DNA from: Epiperipatus broadwayi
Lineage: Eukaryota > Onychophora > Udeonychophora > Euonychophora > Peripatidae
Direction: 5' to 3'
Assembly (NCBI GenBank): GCA_028023455.1
Contig: JAQFVV010012394.1
Coordinates: forward strand, 31,714,885 to 31,778,884
DNA: 64,000 bases
Below are positions 1-13,184 of the stretch, piece after piece. The position numbers and the translations under genes were made by a program. Every line of letters starts with the position of its first letter. Position 1 is the stretch's first letter. The notes beneath the pieces are model-generated. The model did not search any database and was not told the DNA's origin. It worked only from the letters and a program-made list of their open reading frames with translations.

Positions 1-690
1 TATTCTTTGTAAACTTGTTTATTATTACTATAATAGTATTGAAATTTATCTATCTCTTTCCAATCATCATCTGTATTGTATTTATTTGTGCTACTAAGCC
101 ACTCACTATACTTTGATAATTAGAAGTATGTTTCAGGTGAAAATAAATGCTATAAGAGTAATAACAATCACATAGCAATTAAATCCAAAAACTGTGTTTT
201 TTTGTTTAAAATTCATCACATATGCTTTTTTAGCAACCATTGATTTCTGATATGATGCAAAAGTGAAATTTAACATGTATAACAACTAGAAAACTATCAT
301 GTGATCAATGAAATGAATCTTTAGACTTTTGCAAACCACTAGATTTACTGTTGATGATTATAAACAAATGCAATCTAATTGGACTGCCTTCTCAGATCTG
401 GAACTAAATACCAAAACTCCTGATTTTGCTTAATGACTGCTACAGGTTCTCTAGTTCAAACATTGCTTCTGGACAACAGTGCTACCTTTCAAAAATCCAA
501 GGTTTTACTTATAAAAGGCATGTCTTCTAATAATAGTTTTAAGAACATAAATATTTTTGAAAATGAATGAGAGTTTTGATATTCTGCATTAATATTTATA
601 TATCGACTTGGGATGGCTTTTACTTAATATTTTAAAATCCATTATTTAATTTCTAATTAAAAAAGTATTCTTTTTGATTTAAATATGTTT
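1..690. other. AT-rich DNA, no feature recognised
   Basis: No ORF, tRNA-like box, inverted repeat or match to the repeat families defined elsewhere in this window was seen on either strand. Confidence 0.5.
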
Positions 691-699
691 TTATATTAT

Positions 700-900
700 A
701 ACGGGATGATCCTTTTCAGGACTCGAGAAAGTCGCATCTAACTATAGTCGGACTTTGAGTCTTCTTATAGAATGCCATGGATGATGTGATTTAAAATATA
801 ATCCAATTCACTCCTCTATTAATAACCTCGTTACTCTCGGAATTCGAACTCAGAGTAGAAATTGCAATCGACTCTCTTCAGGCATTTCCACAAATATCCC
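700..900 (-). repeat. possible tRNA-derived SINE remnant
   Basis: This block is clearly more GC-rich than its surroundings. Read on the minus strand, bases near 840-855 give a tRNA-like B box (GAGTTCGAATTCC). A convincing A box was not found, and no target-site duplication could be fixed. It could equally be another kind of decayed repeat. Confidence 0.3.
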
Positions 901-904
901 ATAG

Positions 905-3100
905 TAATAATAAATGTAATATAAGCTATATATAACTTCTTTATAAATATTAAATCACTAAGTTGATTTAACATATATATGCATGATTATGTATATTTAT
1001 AATTATTGGTTTCATAAAATGACTGAATAAAATAAACAAACGAGACCTGTTTAATTTTGAAATCAAGTTTAACACATTTTAATCAGTAATAAAAACAAAA
1101 ATATTATCACATAGAAATATTAAAATTTAGAATTATAATCTGTGCTTATATGTATACACTAATAAATTATTTAATATTCAAAAAAAATAATAATAATGTA
1201 ATCATTTACATATATATAATTTAAGATCGTGTGTATAATAAATAATACACATGATACATTATAAATCTACCTATTGTGTCATTAAAATGATTCAGTGTGT
1301 GTTATATGCCTATATAAGATAGCATCCATTCACACTAGATTAATAATAGAATGTATTCTGCTATTAGTTATGTATGTTTAAAAATATATTATGTTAATTG
1401 TCATGTAAGATTCAATTTGGAATATAATAAAAGTTACTTCCAAATTGAAATAATTTAAAAACATTTACCTTAGTCAGCTGTCATTTCCATCAGAGTATAT
1501 ATCAAAATATCAACATCTAAATTTTATTAAATAAATAAAAAAAAATAAAGTGTTCATCTTATCAGTTCTCCACTTTAATATACGAAGTAATTTTTCTAAG
1601 TAAATATAATTATCCACAAAGGAAATAAAGTTTAAGGGTTATTAAAATACACAATGAGGTAATCCAAGACGAGAAAGAATAACGTTTTTATATCCCTCCT
1701 TAGACAAAATAAAATGATGATGAATGTTGAAACATAAAGTTCATTGATCATCCTTCAAAGAGGCAATCCAGATATTCATTCTTTAAATATTTGCGTAGTA
1801 AAATATTTAACATCTTCTTCAATATAATACTCCAATATTAAGGCAGCTTTTTAATGAGAATTATGATGATTATATTTTAGGCATTGATTAAGTAGGAATA
1901 AATTTACATGTTCAGGTTTAAAACATCAGCAGAAATCCCTGGTATAAATTATTTAGCCACAGAACATCTTTATAAATTTTTGTCTTCTTAAATATATATT
2001 TTGTAAACTCATTTCGAAGACATTGATAACTTTTATAACCTTGTTAATTGCAATGATTATTTTTTTATAGCTCTTTATAATATTCAAAGGCAGTAAATTA
2101 ATTACTTCAAGCAGGTTTTAAAATATTGAATCTTCTTTTTTTAATTTTTCTTAAATGTGTTCTAAATTCAAACACATTTAAATTTACAGACGTAGTTCTT
2201 GCCTTGATAATTAAATAGAAGATTATTGTTATAACAATATTAGTTCATTTTTATACTGGATTAATCACATAATCATATGCACACTTTCTATTGTTTAAAA
2301 TATACAATTTGTAATGAACCTCAAACATTTATTTCCTTTGTTTCAACTGATAAAAATGCAATGTTGACTTAAGGTTTTGTCAAATGTCAAGTTTTATATT
2401 AACAAAAAAAAATACTATTAGTTAGAAACATTTTATTTATGTGTGTGTATAAATAAACTAGAATTATTCATTTTTAGAATTATTCTTTTAATACTAACTA
2501 GTCTATATATATAGCTGATACATGAAAAGCTTAAGATAGGTGCAAGTTATTTATATCTGTTGATTGGATATAGGCACAGTTAAATTCACAAAGAAACACA
2601 AATTGTTTTAGGTGAGGCTCATATGGTACTCTCACAATATATATTGCCATATCCGCAATGTATATGTTATAAAACACACACACACATATATATATATACA
2701 CATTACATATGTTTAATAATTTAAAAAAATAAATTGTGAAAAAAAATAGAAAACCAAAAAATAAATTAAAAGTAGATTTTAAAAATGAAATTAATAAAAA
2801 GGAAATATTGCACCATTTTTTTGAGAATAGATTGTTTTTATTAAGAATAAGGGTATGGAAAGAGAAATTATGTTAAATAAAGATTTGAAATTGGATCTCT
2901 TTTTTTATAATTGACAAAAGAAAAGTGTTATAATGACTGAAAGAAATCATGTAACCTATCTTATTAGTAGGAATGCACTTATATTTTGGAAAGATTCTTG
3001 TCTATTAAAATAATAGATGAATCTAATAAAGATTAAATTGAAAGCAAATTTAATTAAAAACCAAATTTAAAATATGACAAAACTAGACAATGGGAGAGGT
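905..3100. other. AT-rich DNA, no gene
   Basis: Long A/T runs and a short mixed CA/TA microsatellite near 2673-2700 are present. No coding or recognisable repeat signal was found. Confidence 0.5.
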
Positions 3101-4060
3101 GAGAATAAAAGTGATGGCCTGTTCATTATTAAGAGGATTATGGTGATTATTATTACTTGAATTTGGTGAGAGTATAATCAACAAGATCCACAGACAGTCA
3201 GTTATTACTTGCTGAAAAAAATCCAAATATAAAATAGTGGTAAATGTAGCAACATCCATTGCTAAAGAACTTAAGGAGTGTTCATCTGGGCTTCATGCCT
3301 TAGATCCTCAGTTCCATCAACTTGTCTCATTTATGATCAGTATCTCATTTACAGTGTATATGCTGCTGCATACTTTCTATATTGTCCATCAGAAGCATGG
3401 ATACATATCAAAGAAATCATAACTGGAGACTGAATGGCCAGCTATGTGGAAAATCAGAACTAAAGGAATATGTCAACTGCCAAAAGATGATGTCATTTCA
3501 CCATAATGAAAAATCTAGGTAAATATAACATTCTTGGTCATAAATTAAGTGTCCAGATATTCTTGAAAAAAACAAACTATAAAACGAAGGACAATTAACA
3601 ATATTTAATTACTGATAATGATTGTATATTTATTTATTTCCTTTGTTTGATTGTACTAAATATTTATTTGATTGTGTATGTACTTGAATAAAAACTGTTT
3701 ATGTAAATATTGTTTGGTCTATATTCTCTCTTAACTGCATCCTCAGGAGTGTAAGATTAATATTTTACTCAGTTCTCTATTCAGGATGTTTGAGTTATCC
3801 TGGGTAAATTTCAAGCAATGAACTCATTCATGTGTCATCTAGCTAGGCCATCTATATATAAGTTATAGGATGACACCTGAGTCTTGTCTCAAAACTAAAT
3901 AAAGTGCTTTGGATGATGGGTGTTGTCCCAGAAATATGGCAAGGTGCTATGTGCAGGAAAAATGGTTGGAGCTATGCATTCATGTAGCCTCAATCTGGAC
4001 ATAGGTATCATTGATGGTTAATCTATCCATGATATTCTAATCCTCTGCTTGAATGTGTGA
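3100..4060 (+). other. unassigned, slightly GC-richer block
   Basis: The block has a short ORF (3237-3422, 61 codons) with no recognised domain. It looks like the remains of an unidentified repeat. I cannot name a family, and no second copy was noticed in the window. Confidence 0.3.
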
Positions 4061-4499
4061 TTATTGGTGCAAGGAGGCATTAAATAAATATAAAAATAAA
4101 TAATAATAATAATAATGTCCATAGTAGTTAAATAGTATATAATGTGAGATGTCAAAATGTTAACAGTACAATATGTTGATAAAGATATGTAGTCACTTAG
4201 CAAATGTAGACAGTTAATTTAATAATCCACTCAGGGTAATATATAGTTAAAATAATAAATATAAAAAATAATAATTCTAGTTAATGAATAAGCATCTTTA
4301 ATCAAAATATTTTCTGTCTCATCTTCTTTTATAAGTGAAAATGAGTTAAACAGTTGAAAATGTATCATTACAATATATATAACCCAAGAAAACATGACAA
4401 TCTTTGATTATCCTTTATTTTCAAGTTACAAAATATATTTCATTTACTCCAGTTCTATCATTTAGTGAATGATTGAAAAATAAATAGTTGCCAGATAAT

Positions 4500-4740
4500 A
4501 GGGCTTAAAAAATCTTTATTCAGGGTTTCACTATCTATATCCCAATACTAGTTTCTAGTTTATGGCTTTTATCACAAAGAAGTTTTGACCTGGATTTAAT
4601 AAATGATGGATGCAGGTGCAAAAAATTACTAGACCCAGATCTAAAATTTTTCACTCATAAGAGCCATAAATAAAAACTAGTGTAAAGATAAAAATTGGAT
4701 CATACCAGATAGATGAAATACTACCTTCTCGTATCTATTG
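4500..4740. mobile_element. degenerate head-to-head HHR element (family C)
   Basis: Two decayed copies of the same unit face away from each other. The minus-strand copy covers 4530-4600 and the plus-strand copy 4645-4705. Each retains the order AAGCCATAA, then a GAAA-like site, then an ACTAGT-like stem III. The CTGATGA box is damaged in both. The outer end shows the shared family sequence TATTGATTACTTAAGC. I infer an old insertion of the hammerhead family described at 16060-16535. Confidence 0.55.
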
Positions 4741-4798
4741 ATTACTTAAGCTTACCCAAGGTGGCAAAACTAGACTAAAAGAACTAGATTTTCTATTT

Positions 4799-4800
<2 letters not shown>

Positions 4801-4834
<34 letters not shown>
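4801..4834. repeat. (TA)n microsatellite
   Basis: A pure TA dinucleotide run sits directly beside the left arm of the next family C element. Confidence 0.9.
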
Positions 4835-4836
<2 letters not shown>

Positions 4837-5490
4837 CCACATTATCACCATCTGGTGTGAACTTTAATAATCAGTAAATGCAAGATGGAAGTGCTCAATA
4901 AATTCCTTTCTAGTGCTGTCCTATACTTTGTCATGTGACTAACTTTCATCAATGAGGAGAGAGTGTTGGATTATGGTGCAGTGCACCTGGATGTTTTGAA
5001 TCTATTGCATGTTTTCTCTAGTAGCTATACTTTAATTCTTTATTTTACTATCATCAAACTAGGCCCCATTTAAAAATATGTTAATTGTTTCAGTCACAGC
5101 CAATTTGATTATATTGATATAAATTTGAGCCAGTTCAGGATCTACATATTATGGTATTCTAGGTTTTTTAATGATTGTAGACATGTTCAGATCTATATGA
5201 CCATACAATCATTTTGGCTTTTGATTGAAAACTTAAACATGTTTTCCAATTGTGGTTAATATCTTCATAGTAAAACAAAAAAATGAAACATGGCTGTTAG
5301 AGGCAAAATGTATTACATCCAAAAGATCCAAATACACTATTCCAAGACTTCCTGTTTGATTAAAGCAGAAACAAATCCAGAAATATTGGATAGGACAATC
5401 CTAGGTAGAGATTTATTAAGCACAATCATCTGATGTCTATTGATTACTAAAAGTAATACTGGATGGCATAAATATGGTGAGAAAAAGAAT
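4835..5490. mobile_element. family C foldback element, about 650 bp
   Basis: The left arm (4835-4990, minus) and right arm (5345-5490, plus) are inverted copies of one unit. Both outer ends carry the family motif around TGATGTCTATTGATTAC. The left HHR has lost its stem II and GAAA segment. The right HHR (about 5345-5395) is recognisable but its CTGATGA has decayed to TTTGATT. The middle (5080-5160) matches the 5' region of family B units near 62220-62275, so this copy retains much of a full unit. A GATA array begins about 20 bp downstream. Confidence 0.6.
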
Positions 5491-5511
5491 TTGCTATTGA
5501 TACCATTAGTT

Positions 5512-5775
<264 letters not shown>

Positions 5776-5899
5776 TTTACTAAATAGATTGATATATTTA
5801 TTAATTATGAGTATACACAGATTTGGTTTGAAAAATAACTTGAATTTTAAACTTAAGTGTTTTTTTACAACGGATATATATATATCTTTTTTATTTCTT

Positions 5900-6550
5900 T
5901 TTTTTTTTTAAGATTTTTATTTTTTGTAAGTTTGTATCTGTCAATATTTATTTTATATAAATCAGCAACTACTTAGCGTACGGTTTTAATCTTGTTATTT
6001 TGAATTTTTGCACTTTCGAATTCTACTTTAAAACTTTAGTCTCTATTTTAAAACTTTTAATTTAACAATAAATAAATAAATAATGTTAAGCAAATCTAAT
6101 AGGAATTTACAGTTTGTATTAATAAATAACTGAAACAATAGCCAAGTGTGATAAATAAAGTTTGAAAGATTTTAATATATTTTTAGTAAACTTTTATTGA
6201 ATAATTATTAAATAGAAAAAAGGTAGGCGCAATAAATGTATTACATATCCTGGCCATCTTCAAAAATATTTAATAAAATTTAAAAATAAAAATGAATTAG
6301 ACTCTAGCTTAATGGTAATATATGTGTGAACATATTTTCAAATCATATGTAGTCACGTGGGATCTTGATTTACTATTCTTCGGCACATTTCTCTCTCTTT
6401 TTTAATATAAACTTTTTCTATTTTACAAAAATTTCAGAATTCAGATTTTAAAAAATATAGGCTGAAATTATGGTATTTTGTAGAGCAACAAATGCAATAT
6501 TAATAAAAGTTTCAAGGAGTTTAAAACAATTGGACTTATAATGGACCCAC
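5900..6550. other. AT-rich DNA, no feature recognised
   Basis: No coding, tRNA-like or repeat-family match was seen here. Confidence 0.5.
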
Positions 6551-6566
6551 TCTATCTATTTAGATT

Positions 6567-6684
6567 TTTTTTTTTTTTTTCCATATGTCATAGCATCGGC
6601 CGGGACGCGAACCCACAACCGTCTGCAACCAACTACTTGCTTGCATGGCGGCTGCGATACCTCTCGGCCAACAATGCAAGACTA
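6567..6684 (-). mobile_element. tRNA-derived SINE, family S1, with 16-bp target-site duplication
   Basis: The minus strand gives a tRNA-like head with an A-box-like GGCCGAGAGGT and a B-box-like GGGTTCGCGTCCCGG, followed by a T/A tail. It is flanked by identical 16-bp duplications at 6551-6566 and 6685-6700 (TCTATCTATTTAGATT), which shows insertion by target-primed reverse transcription. The long spacer between the two boxes suggests an ancestor of the tRNA-Leu or tRNA-Ser type. Other copies lie at 7184-7287, 15015-15122 and 54440-54545. Confidence 0.85.
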
Positions 6685-7183
6685 TCTATCTATTTAGATT
6701 TGGCTTCAAGATCTTAGAGAATAGCAAAAATTAGCTAATAGTAATAACATGTTGTTCACAATATTGTATGAGATGCTACATACAAATATATAAAATACAA
6801 GCGTTTTTACTTTAACATATACATGGTGGTGGGTATAAGAAGATGCTAGTTTCAATGCATGTAATATGAGGTAAACAGTAAATAAACAAAATATTTGCCC
6901 TATATTACAGCATTGAACTAATGGTGGTGAAAATGATCATTACAATTGGGGCTTACCGGATGAATATAATCAGGAGACGTTGCTTGGATATACCCTATCT
7001 TTGTCATAAAAAGGATTTATGAAAATTATCTTTATAATATTTTCAATCTTTATTAAATTTCATGAGTAACCGAGACCAATTCAAGATCTTAATTCAAGAA
7101 TCAGTTTGATTTATTCCAGATGAAACAAATCATGTTATAGTATCATTTTTTATATAAAAAAGATAAATTGAAACTCACAATAT

Positions 7184-7287
7184 TTTTTTAAGTGTCATAG
7201 CATCATCCGGGACGCGAACCCGCAACCCGGTCAACTGCCTGCAAGTGCAAGACAGTCGCGCTGACCTCTCAACCACCAATGCAAGAC
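7184..7287 (-). mobile_element. tRNA-derived SINE, family S1
   Basis: This is the same tRNA-like sequence as at 6567-6684, with a clear B box (GGGTTCGCGTCCCGG) on the minus strand and a T/A tail on the left. Imperfect duplications AAACTCACAATAT (7171-7183) and AAACTAACAAAAT (7288-7300) flank it. Confidence 0.8.
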
Positions 7288-7374
7288 AAACTAACAAAAT
7301 TACAAACTGTTGAGGAGCTGGCAGGAGAAGCTATATAAAGTACTCTTATAAATCAATAAATAAATAATTAAAAG

Positions 7375-7980
7375 CTAAGTGCTTTCCAGGTGTATTGCCT
7401 CATATTCATAGCTACAAAAATAAATAATGCAGAGTAGTGTGTAGATAATAATATGCAAATTATTATGTAAATTGCTTAATTTGTCCAACAGCTTAGAAAT
7501 ATCAAAACAAGTGTCACGTCTGTTAATGGAGTTATTGCTGTTAGTGATAATATATGCTTCCTTGATTTTTTGTTTACAGTCATTTTTCTCAATGCAAACT
7601 ATTCTAGAGTTCAAACCTGTGACTGGTCTTTTTTGAGTGCTCTAAAAAAATTGAAGAATTATCATTGTTCTTCTGTGCTCTTTTATATGTGTACCTATGT
7701 TGGATGGGTCTATTGTTAATAGTGGCTTTGATTTCACCATAGTAAATGGTATGGCATCCAGACTGAGGGCATGAGATGCTGTTAACGACTGGGGGGGGGG
7801 GTCTGAGTGAGGTCCACTTTATCTTTAGAATTATTTATAAGACAGTTAGTATTGGGGGTGTGTGAAAGCTGATTCTAAATTTGTTAGATAAAGATTTAAT
7901 TAAACGGTTAGAAATTTTAGGAATATAAGGAAGGGTGATGCACAGAAGGTTCAGATCTCTAACATTGTCTGTGATTGCAA
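7375..7980 (-). pseudogene. Penelope-like element 3' end, RT tail and GIY-YIG domain
   Basis: Read on the minus strand in pieces, the segment encodes the typical C-terminal half of a Penelope-like polyprotein. First comes a linker with LPYIPKISNRLIKSL and a following NNSKDK. Then comes a GIY-YIG-type endonuclease core with CPQSGCHTIYYGE and a helix IKEAYII. The reading frame is broken by at least one stop and a run of about ten G/C residues near 7791-7801. The C-terminal 79 residues (7375-7614) remain open. The 3' untranslated end keeps the GAAAGCACTTAG motif also seen in the 48.8-kb copy. No inverted arm was found beside it. Confidence 0.75.
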
Positions 7981-8094
7981 AATAATTTATTTACAAATTG
8001 GTAAGCAATTAATTTAATATATGCAAAATTAATTCCTATAATCTGCACACTTAATTCCCTCTAAAGAAAACATTATAAATATATTTTAGTTGAC

Positions 8095-8145
8095 ATATAT
8101 ATATATATATATATATATAAATATATATATATATAAATAATATTC
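8095..8145. repeat. (TA)n microsatellite
   Basis: A TA dinucleotide tract with a few A insertions. Confidence 0.85.
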
Positions 8146-8149
8146 ACAA

Positions 8150-9000
8150 ACTGAGATGTTATATTTAACAACACAATTGTTAATCCATTTTTTCTAGTAT
8201 AATTTCACTGGATTCTATTATTCTTCATTAACATAATTAACTTCATATCTAATTATCTCTTAAAAATTAGGCAATAATGAATATTAGTGTTTGAATAATT
8301 TTGTTTCTAAATTATATTTCAATTGATGTTCCACAACGTTTGTAGAAAGATATGAAACAAATTATAGAATTTAAAAGTTTCAAAAATTGTTCGATTTATA
8401 CCTGATCAAATTCTAACAGCATCATTTACCACAGTGTATAATATAATAGGACATTATAATGAAGCACTTTCTTTAATTAAAACATTTTTGATAATAAATT
8501 ATATACAAATATTAACATACTTTCCCATAGATAAAAGTAGGATAAAACTACAATCATCATGGCATAGGTAATACAATAAATTGTTTAACTCTAATAAAGA
8601 GTGATCCAAATTTTTATAGTGTCATATCCCAATATTGGATAATGATGATGTCTAAATTGATAAAGAGTCCATATATTTATTTTAGAAGAATGAAATTTGA
8701 TGGGGTGTGTTAATGAAAATACGGGTTCAAACCCTTATTGCTATTAACAAATAACACGTCTTTAATGCACCTAAGATATTATTTCACATGCTAAGAGCTC
8801 TAGAAATATAATCCATTTACTTAATCTCATCTAAATTCGTAATCATAATAAAACTAATGCTGAATATAATGATGATAATTTCCTTATAAAAAGTATTATA
8901 ATCCACAGAAGTATTTTCAATATAACCTTCATTAAAAGTACTATGGATTATAATACATTTTATAATGAGATTATCAGTTATAATTATTATTTTTTAGAAT
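8150..9000. other. AT-rich DNA, no feature recognised
   Basis: Nothing beyond short tRNA-B-box-like noise (near 8725) was seen. Confidence 0.45.
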
Positions 9001-9019
9001 ACTTATTCCACAACAGATA

Positions 9020-9095
9020 TTTTATTATATATATATATATATATATTTTTTTTTCAAAATATTATATATATATATATATATTTTTTTTTTCAAAA
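9020..9095. repeat. tandem duplication of a (TA)n-T(n) block
   Basis: A block of about 37 bp, TA repeats then a T run then CAAAATA, is present twice in tandem. Confidence 0.75.
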
Positions 9096-9794
9096 TAAAG
9101 TTATCTACCATCAGACTTTCAGTGTAAATCTAGGTAAACATATTACCTAACAATACAATTTAACTTCCATAAAATTAATAATTTAAAGAGTCAGCCAGTG
9201 ATTGAAACCTACCCATTACAAAATAGTATGCATAAAATTAACAATAATTTATAATTAAAAGTGATTGGATTTCAGATCCTACCCCTTATAAAATAGTTCT
9301 TACTACTTAATTACTCCTATTCATGAATGATACATAATATTATGTGCTAGTACATGTATCATAATATAAGATGGAATGATTGCAACTTGAACAGTTTTGA
9401 TATTTTCATTATGTTCCTAGATGCCACTAGTTACAAACAAATAAAAAAACTACCTGTTAACTTGCTAAAAGCAAATTGCATAAAATGTCACTTGTTTGCA
9501 TTATTTTATAAAGCAGAAATTTCATTTACAAAAATAATTTTTATGTTTCAAGATCATTTTTATTATTGCAAATAAGTTTTTATTTAATAAATGTAAAATA
9601 TATTTTACTTTTATAATTATATTATGTTTTTAAAAGGATTTAGATTTAGATTAGTTTAACTAAGGTAAAAACAAACAAACTTCTTTAATAAGTCTTCAGA
9701 ATAAATTTGTAGCTTAGTTTTAATTATATTTAAAGTGAAATTTAGTACTTATTTTACTGAAGTCTACTTTTATAAATAATTTTACATTAAAAGA

Positions 9795-10200
9795 TATGAA
9801 TCGCTTTACCGCTCGGGAGTTTATAAGAAGTTCAAGAACCAGAACTGTGAGCACCAGATTTGATCCTGAAACCTTTCAATCCCAAGTTAGTTGCTTTATT
9901 AACTGCCTCAAATTATGCAGGTTAAAAACATGCCATTGGCTTTATTGCTCAGGAGATCTTAAGTTTGAGTACCAGAAGTGTGAGTTTCAGAATTCATCCT
10001 GGGACCTCTCAAATCCAAATCAGATGCACTACCATTTGCAACAAACCATACAGGGTAAAAATAATGCTAATGATTTTAATGCTTTGGAGTTCATAAGAAC
10101 TTTGAGTTCCAGTACTGTGAGTATCGGAATCAATCCTTGACCTCCCAATCCCAAGTCAGATGTTCTACTAACTATTCCAAATCATGCATGGTACATATAA
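9795..10200 (-). repeat. tandem trimer of tRNA-derived SINE family S2
   Basis: Three copies of a unit of about 135 bp follow each other in the same direction; equivalent positions are near 9810, 9948 and 10080. On the minus strand each has a tRNA-like head, with TAGAACATCTGACTTGG in the A-box and anticodon region and GGATTGATTCC as B box. Each head is followed by a shared tail, CTTCTTATGAACTC then AATAAAG in consensus. A 114-codon ORF (9796-10140, plus) crosses the array. I consider it fortuitous because it is antisense to the SINE units. Confidence 0.65.
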
Positions 10201-10599
10201 TGACCTTGGTTTGGTAAATTATTTTTTCTTGTTATCATTGTGAAAGTATGAATTGACAAAGGTAAGTAAATAAGGAAGCCAATAATACAATAAAGCATAT
10301 ATATTGTAGAAGCAGCTATCTCAAAAAGGTTTGGAATCTGTTTATGGGAAGTAAACTTTTTTAATACGATGATTAGTATAATAAAGATTAAGTTTACTGT
10401 TTAATATTTTTAATGATTTTTACTCCCAATCTAAAGTTGATAACCTAAATGTTTTACACACTTGTTGATTTGCTTGATTTTTTTCCCTTTTTTTTAACAT
10501 AAATTTATTTCTTGTTTTGATCCATGTGGTCTGTTATTTGTCACTATGTTACATTATTCATACCTTAACCAAACTTCTAACACTAACATTTATTGAGTT

Positions 10600-11060
10600 T
10601 TTTTTATCATAATACTGAAAAACAGTATTAAGTTTACCTTTATAAATTTCAATTTTTTCTGACTAGAAAGGAGTCCAATTATGTTTTATGCTAAGCATTA
10701 ATACGATGCCAAACTGGTTAATTAAATGTTATTCCTTTAAATATTATTAACATTTTATTTTTGATTAGAATTATGAATGGTATACACTATAAAGATCCTT
10801 ATTTTTACTATCAGACTATTAAAATCATTTATTTCTCTTAAACCAGGTTATTTGATCCATATACTTATTATGCATATCACTGTAGAAAACTACATTTTTA
10901 TTTCATATCTCACATGTGGAATTTATGTTTTTTAGGATCGTTTGGATCCAAATCTCACTTCCTTACAAAAATTTAATTAAAGTAACAGAATTTATATACA
11001 ACTAATTTGATACTGTAGTTTATATTATTGTGATGAAACTTTTTTTTAAACTTGTTAAAA
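10600..11060 (-). repeat. possible decayed LINE segment
   Basis: Part of this block (10935-11010) resembles 62590-62660: both carry CCAAATCTCACTTCC-like, TAAAGTAACAGA and ATATACA motifs in the same order. The resemblance to antisense LINE sequence is suggestive only, and no reading frame survives. Confidence 0.25.
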
Positions 11061-11718
11061 GCAGCAACATATTAAAATCTGTAATACTTTTTTAATATCT
11101 AAGTTCACGTTTCTATTTAAAAACAATAACCAAGATATTTAAATTGGTTCGTGTTCCAATATGATAAACATCTTAACTAAAAATTGCCAAATATTTTTTT
11201 CATCATTTACTGATAAAGAAGTCGAGTTTTTTTTAAACATTACTAAAGCTTAGTTTTTATATGTTGTAGTTAAAAAATTAATAACATTTTGTTGCCCATT
11301 TTTCAAATTGAAAATGATGCTGTAAATCCAGAAACATATTTACTTTGACTCTATTCACATTAGAAATATATCATCAAATCTGCATGCATCCTTTATATCT
11401 GCATACAATTCCAAATAATATTATATATATAATCCCTATTTTCTCTATTGTCTGATTGGTGAATGTATGAATGGTTTTTTGTAAAGCTGCCATGTGTCAA
11501 ATTCACAACAAGGCATATTTTTTAGTAAAAAAATTTATTATTTATTCTGCTATTAGTAAACCATAATAATTTTTTACCACCTTTTCTATGAAAAGGAATA
11601 AAACTTTTTGAAGGGAAGAAATGCTCAGAAAAATATCAATATATGTGCTTTTAACTAGAACTGAAAAAGATATAATATTTAAATTACAAAGAAAATGTGA
11701 TTACAGTATATAAATTTA

Positions 11719-11903
11719 TCACATTCATATCGGCTTAAAACCAAATTGTGCAAACGCTTTTTACGAGTGTTAAATAATAAATGAATACCCTCTGACCCAT
11801 ACAAGATATAGAATTTATGCAGCAATAAAAGGAATCCTCTTATTACTACGAACACTCATAAAAAGCGTTTGCACAATTTGGTTTTAAGCCGATATGAATG
11901 TGA
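11719..11903. mobile_element. palindromic MITE with 53-bp inverted repeats
   Basis: Inverted repeats of 53 bp at 11719-11771 and 11851-11903 differ at one position and flank a 79-bp spacer. The arms start TCACATTCATATCGG and contain GTGCAAACGC. The near identity suggests a young insertion or gene conversion. No ORF is present, so mobility would depend on another element's transposase. TA dinucleotides adjoin both ends but do not fix the target duplication. Confidence 0.8.
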
Positions 11904-12287
11904 TTACAATTGTATACAGACGCTATAAAAAATAAATGTTGATTTATATATAAATTTATGTGATATTGAGTGAGTGGCGAAAATAGATGGTATAGTACTA
12001 TATTTACATTCAGATTTCATTAGTGCATAATTGAAGACATGTAGTTTGTTATCATATAGTTCACATTAATGCCACCAATAATAATTGGATCATCTAATTT
12101 ATAGACTTAATTTGATTATGAGCATTTTATTCAAAGTAAACAATTCTTGAAAGCAAAAAAAAAATGTTGAAGCAAACAATTACGATATTTATGCAAATGA
12201 TGCTGCCAAATTCACATATTAAATAAAACAGGTAACAGAAAAATTGTTCACATTTATTTAAAATCTTTTATTTAATTTACATTAAAT

Positions 12288-12380
12288 CTTTAAGTAATAT
12301 TTACTAAGGCTGTAGCCTCAAAAATATGCGTATAAAATGTGATAGTAGGGACCTCTACAGATCTTAAACCACAAGCTTAC
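12288..12380 (+). repeat. dispersed repeat family H, copy 1
   Basis: Shares AGTAATATTTACTAAGG, GTAGCCTCAAAAATATGCG and TAGGGACCTCTACAG with copies at 12601-12679 and 34508-34632. Class unknown; it has no ORF and no clear tRNA boxes. Confidence 0.65.
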
Positions 12381-12600
12381 TCTTTGGAAGAAAAGAGGGG
12401 AACCCTTCTTTACTTCAACCTACTTTCTATTTAAATATGTGAAGCTAAAGCGGTTTGATCTGAGATCATGAAGCTATTCAATACTTCACTTATTAAGTCC
12501 ACATTTCTTATTACACATTAATACTCACGAAATCTTTCGATTTACAATGAGTCAATGGAAAGATTTTATAGTTAGAAATCTATTATGATAATTTAAAGTT

Positions 12601-12679
12601 GTAATTATAAATTTATTTAAATGCACAATGATTATGTAAGTAATATTTACTAAGATTGTAGCCTCAAAAATATGCATTG
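12601..12679 (+). repeat. dispersed repeat family H, copy 2 (truncated)
   Basis: Matches copy 1 through AGTAATATTTACTAAG and the GTAGCCTCAAAAATATGC segment, then ends. Its 5' side (ATAAATTTATTTAA) matches copy 3 at 34.5 kb. Confidence 0.6.
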
Positions 12680-13184
12680 TTCAAGCAATGCTTAGAAAAA
12701 GCTATTCCAAAAATGTTGACCATATGTTTGTTTGTAACATTATCAATATAACAGATAATGACAACTTTTACAAGACAATGGCCTGAAAGGTCATCACTTT
12801 TGTATCATTTAAAAAATATATTTGTTTAACAACCAATTGAAAAAAACTATTATAAATAATATATTTAATAATCCATATTATCAAAATGGCAGCCTTTCAA
12901 AAGGCTGGGTATATCTAGTGCTATCTTTAAATATTAAAAAACAAATTTCAGAATTAAAAAAAAATACTGCAAATTTTTAAAATAAAAGGGACAATTTGAC
13001 ATCAAAAGCACAGAAGAATAACATGTAAAGTATTATGCAATGACATTTTACAAAAAGTGAAAAAATCTATTGGTAATAATGAATTATAGCCAATAAAACA
13101 TCACACGCCCTTGCATTATGATATTCGGCAACTTATTCTTGTTCTTTCATAATGTTTTTCCCATAGTGCAATCTGATAATAATC

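Noticed and set aside
9796-10140. 114-codon ORF on the plus strand
   Set aside because: It runs antisense through three tandem tRNA-derived SINE units; the open frame is a consequence of the repeated sequence.
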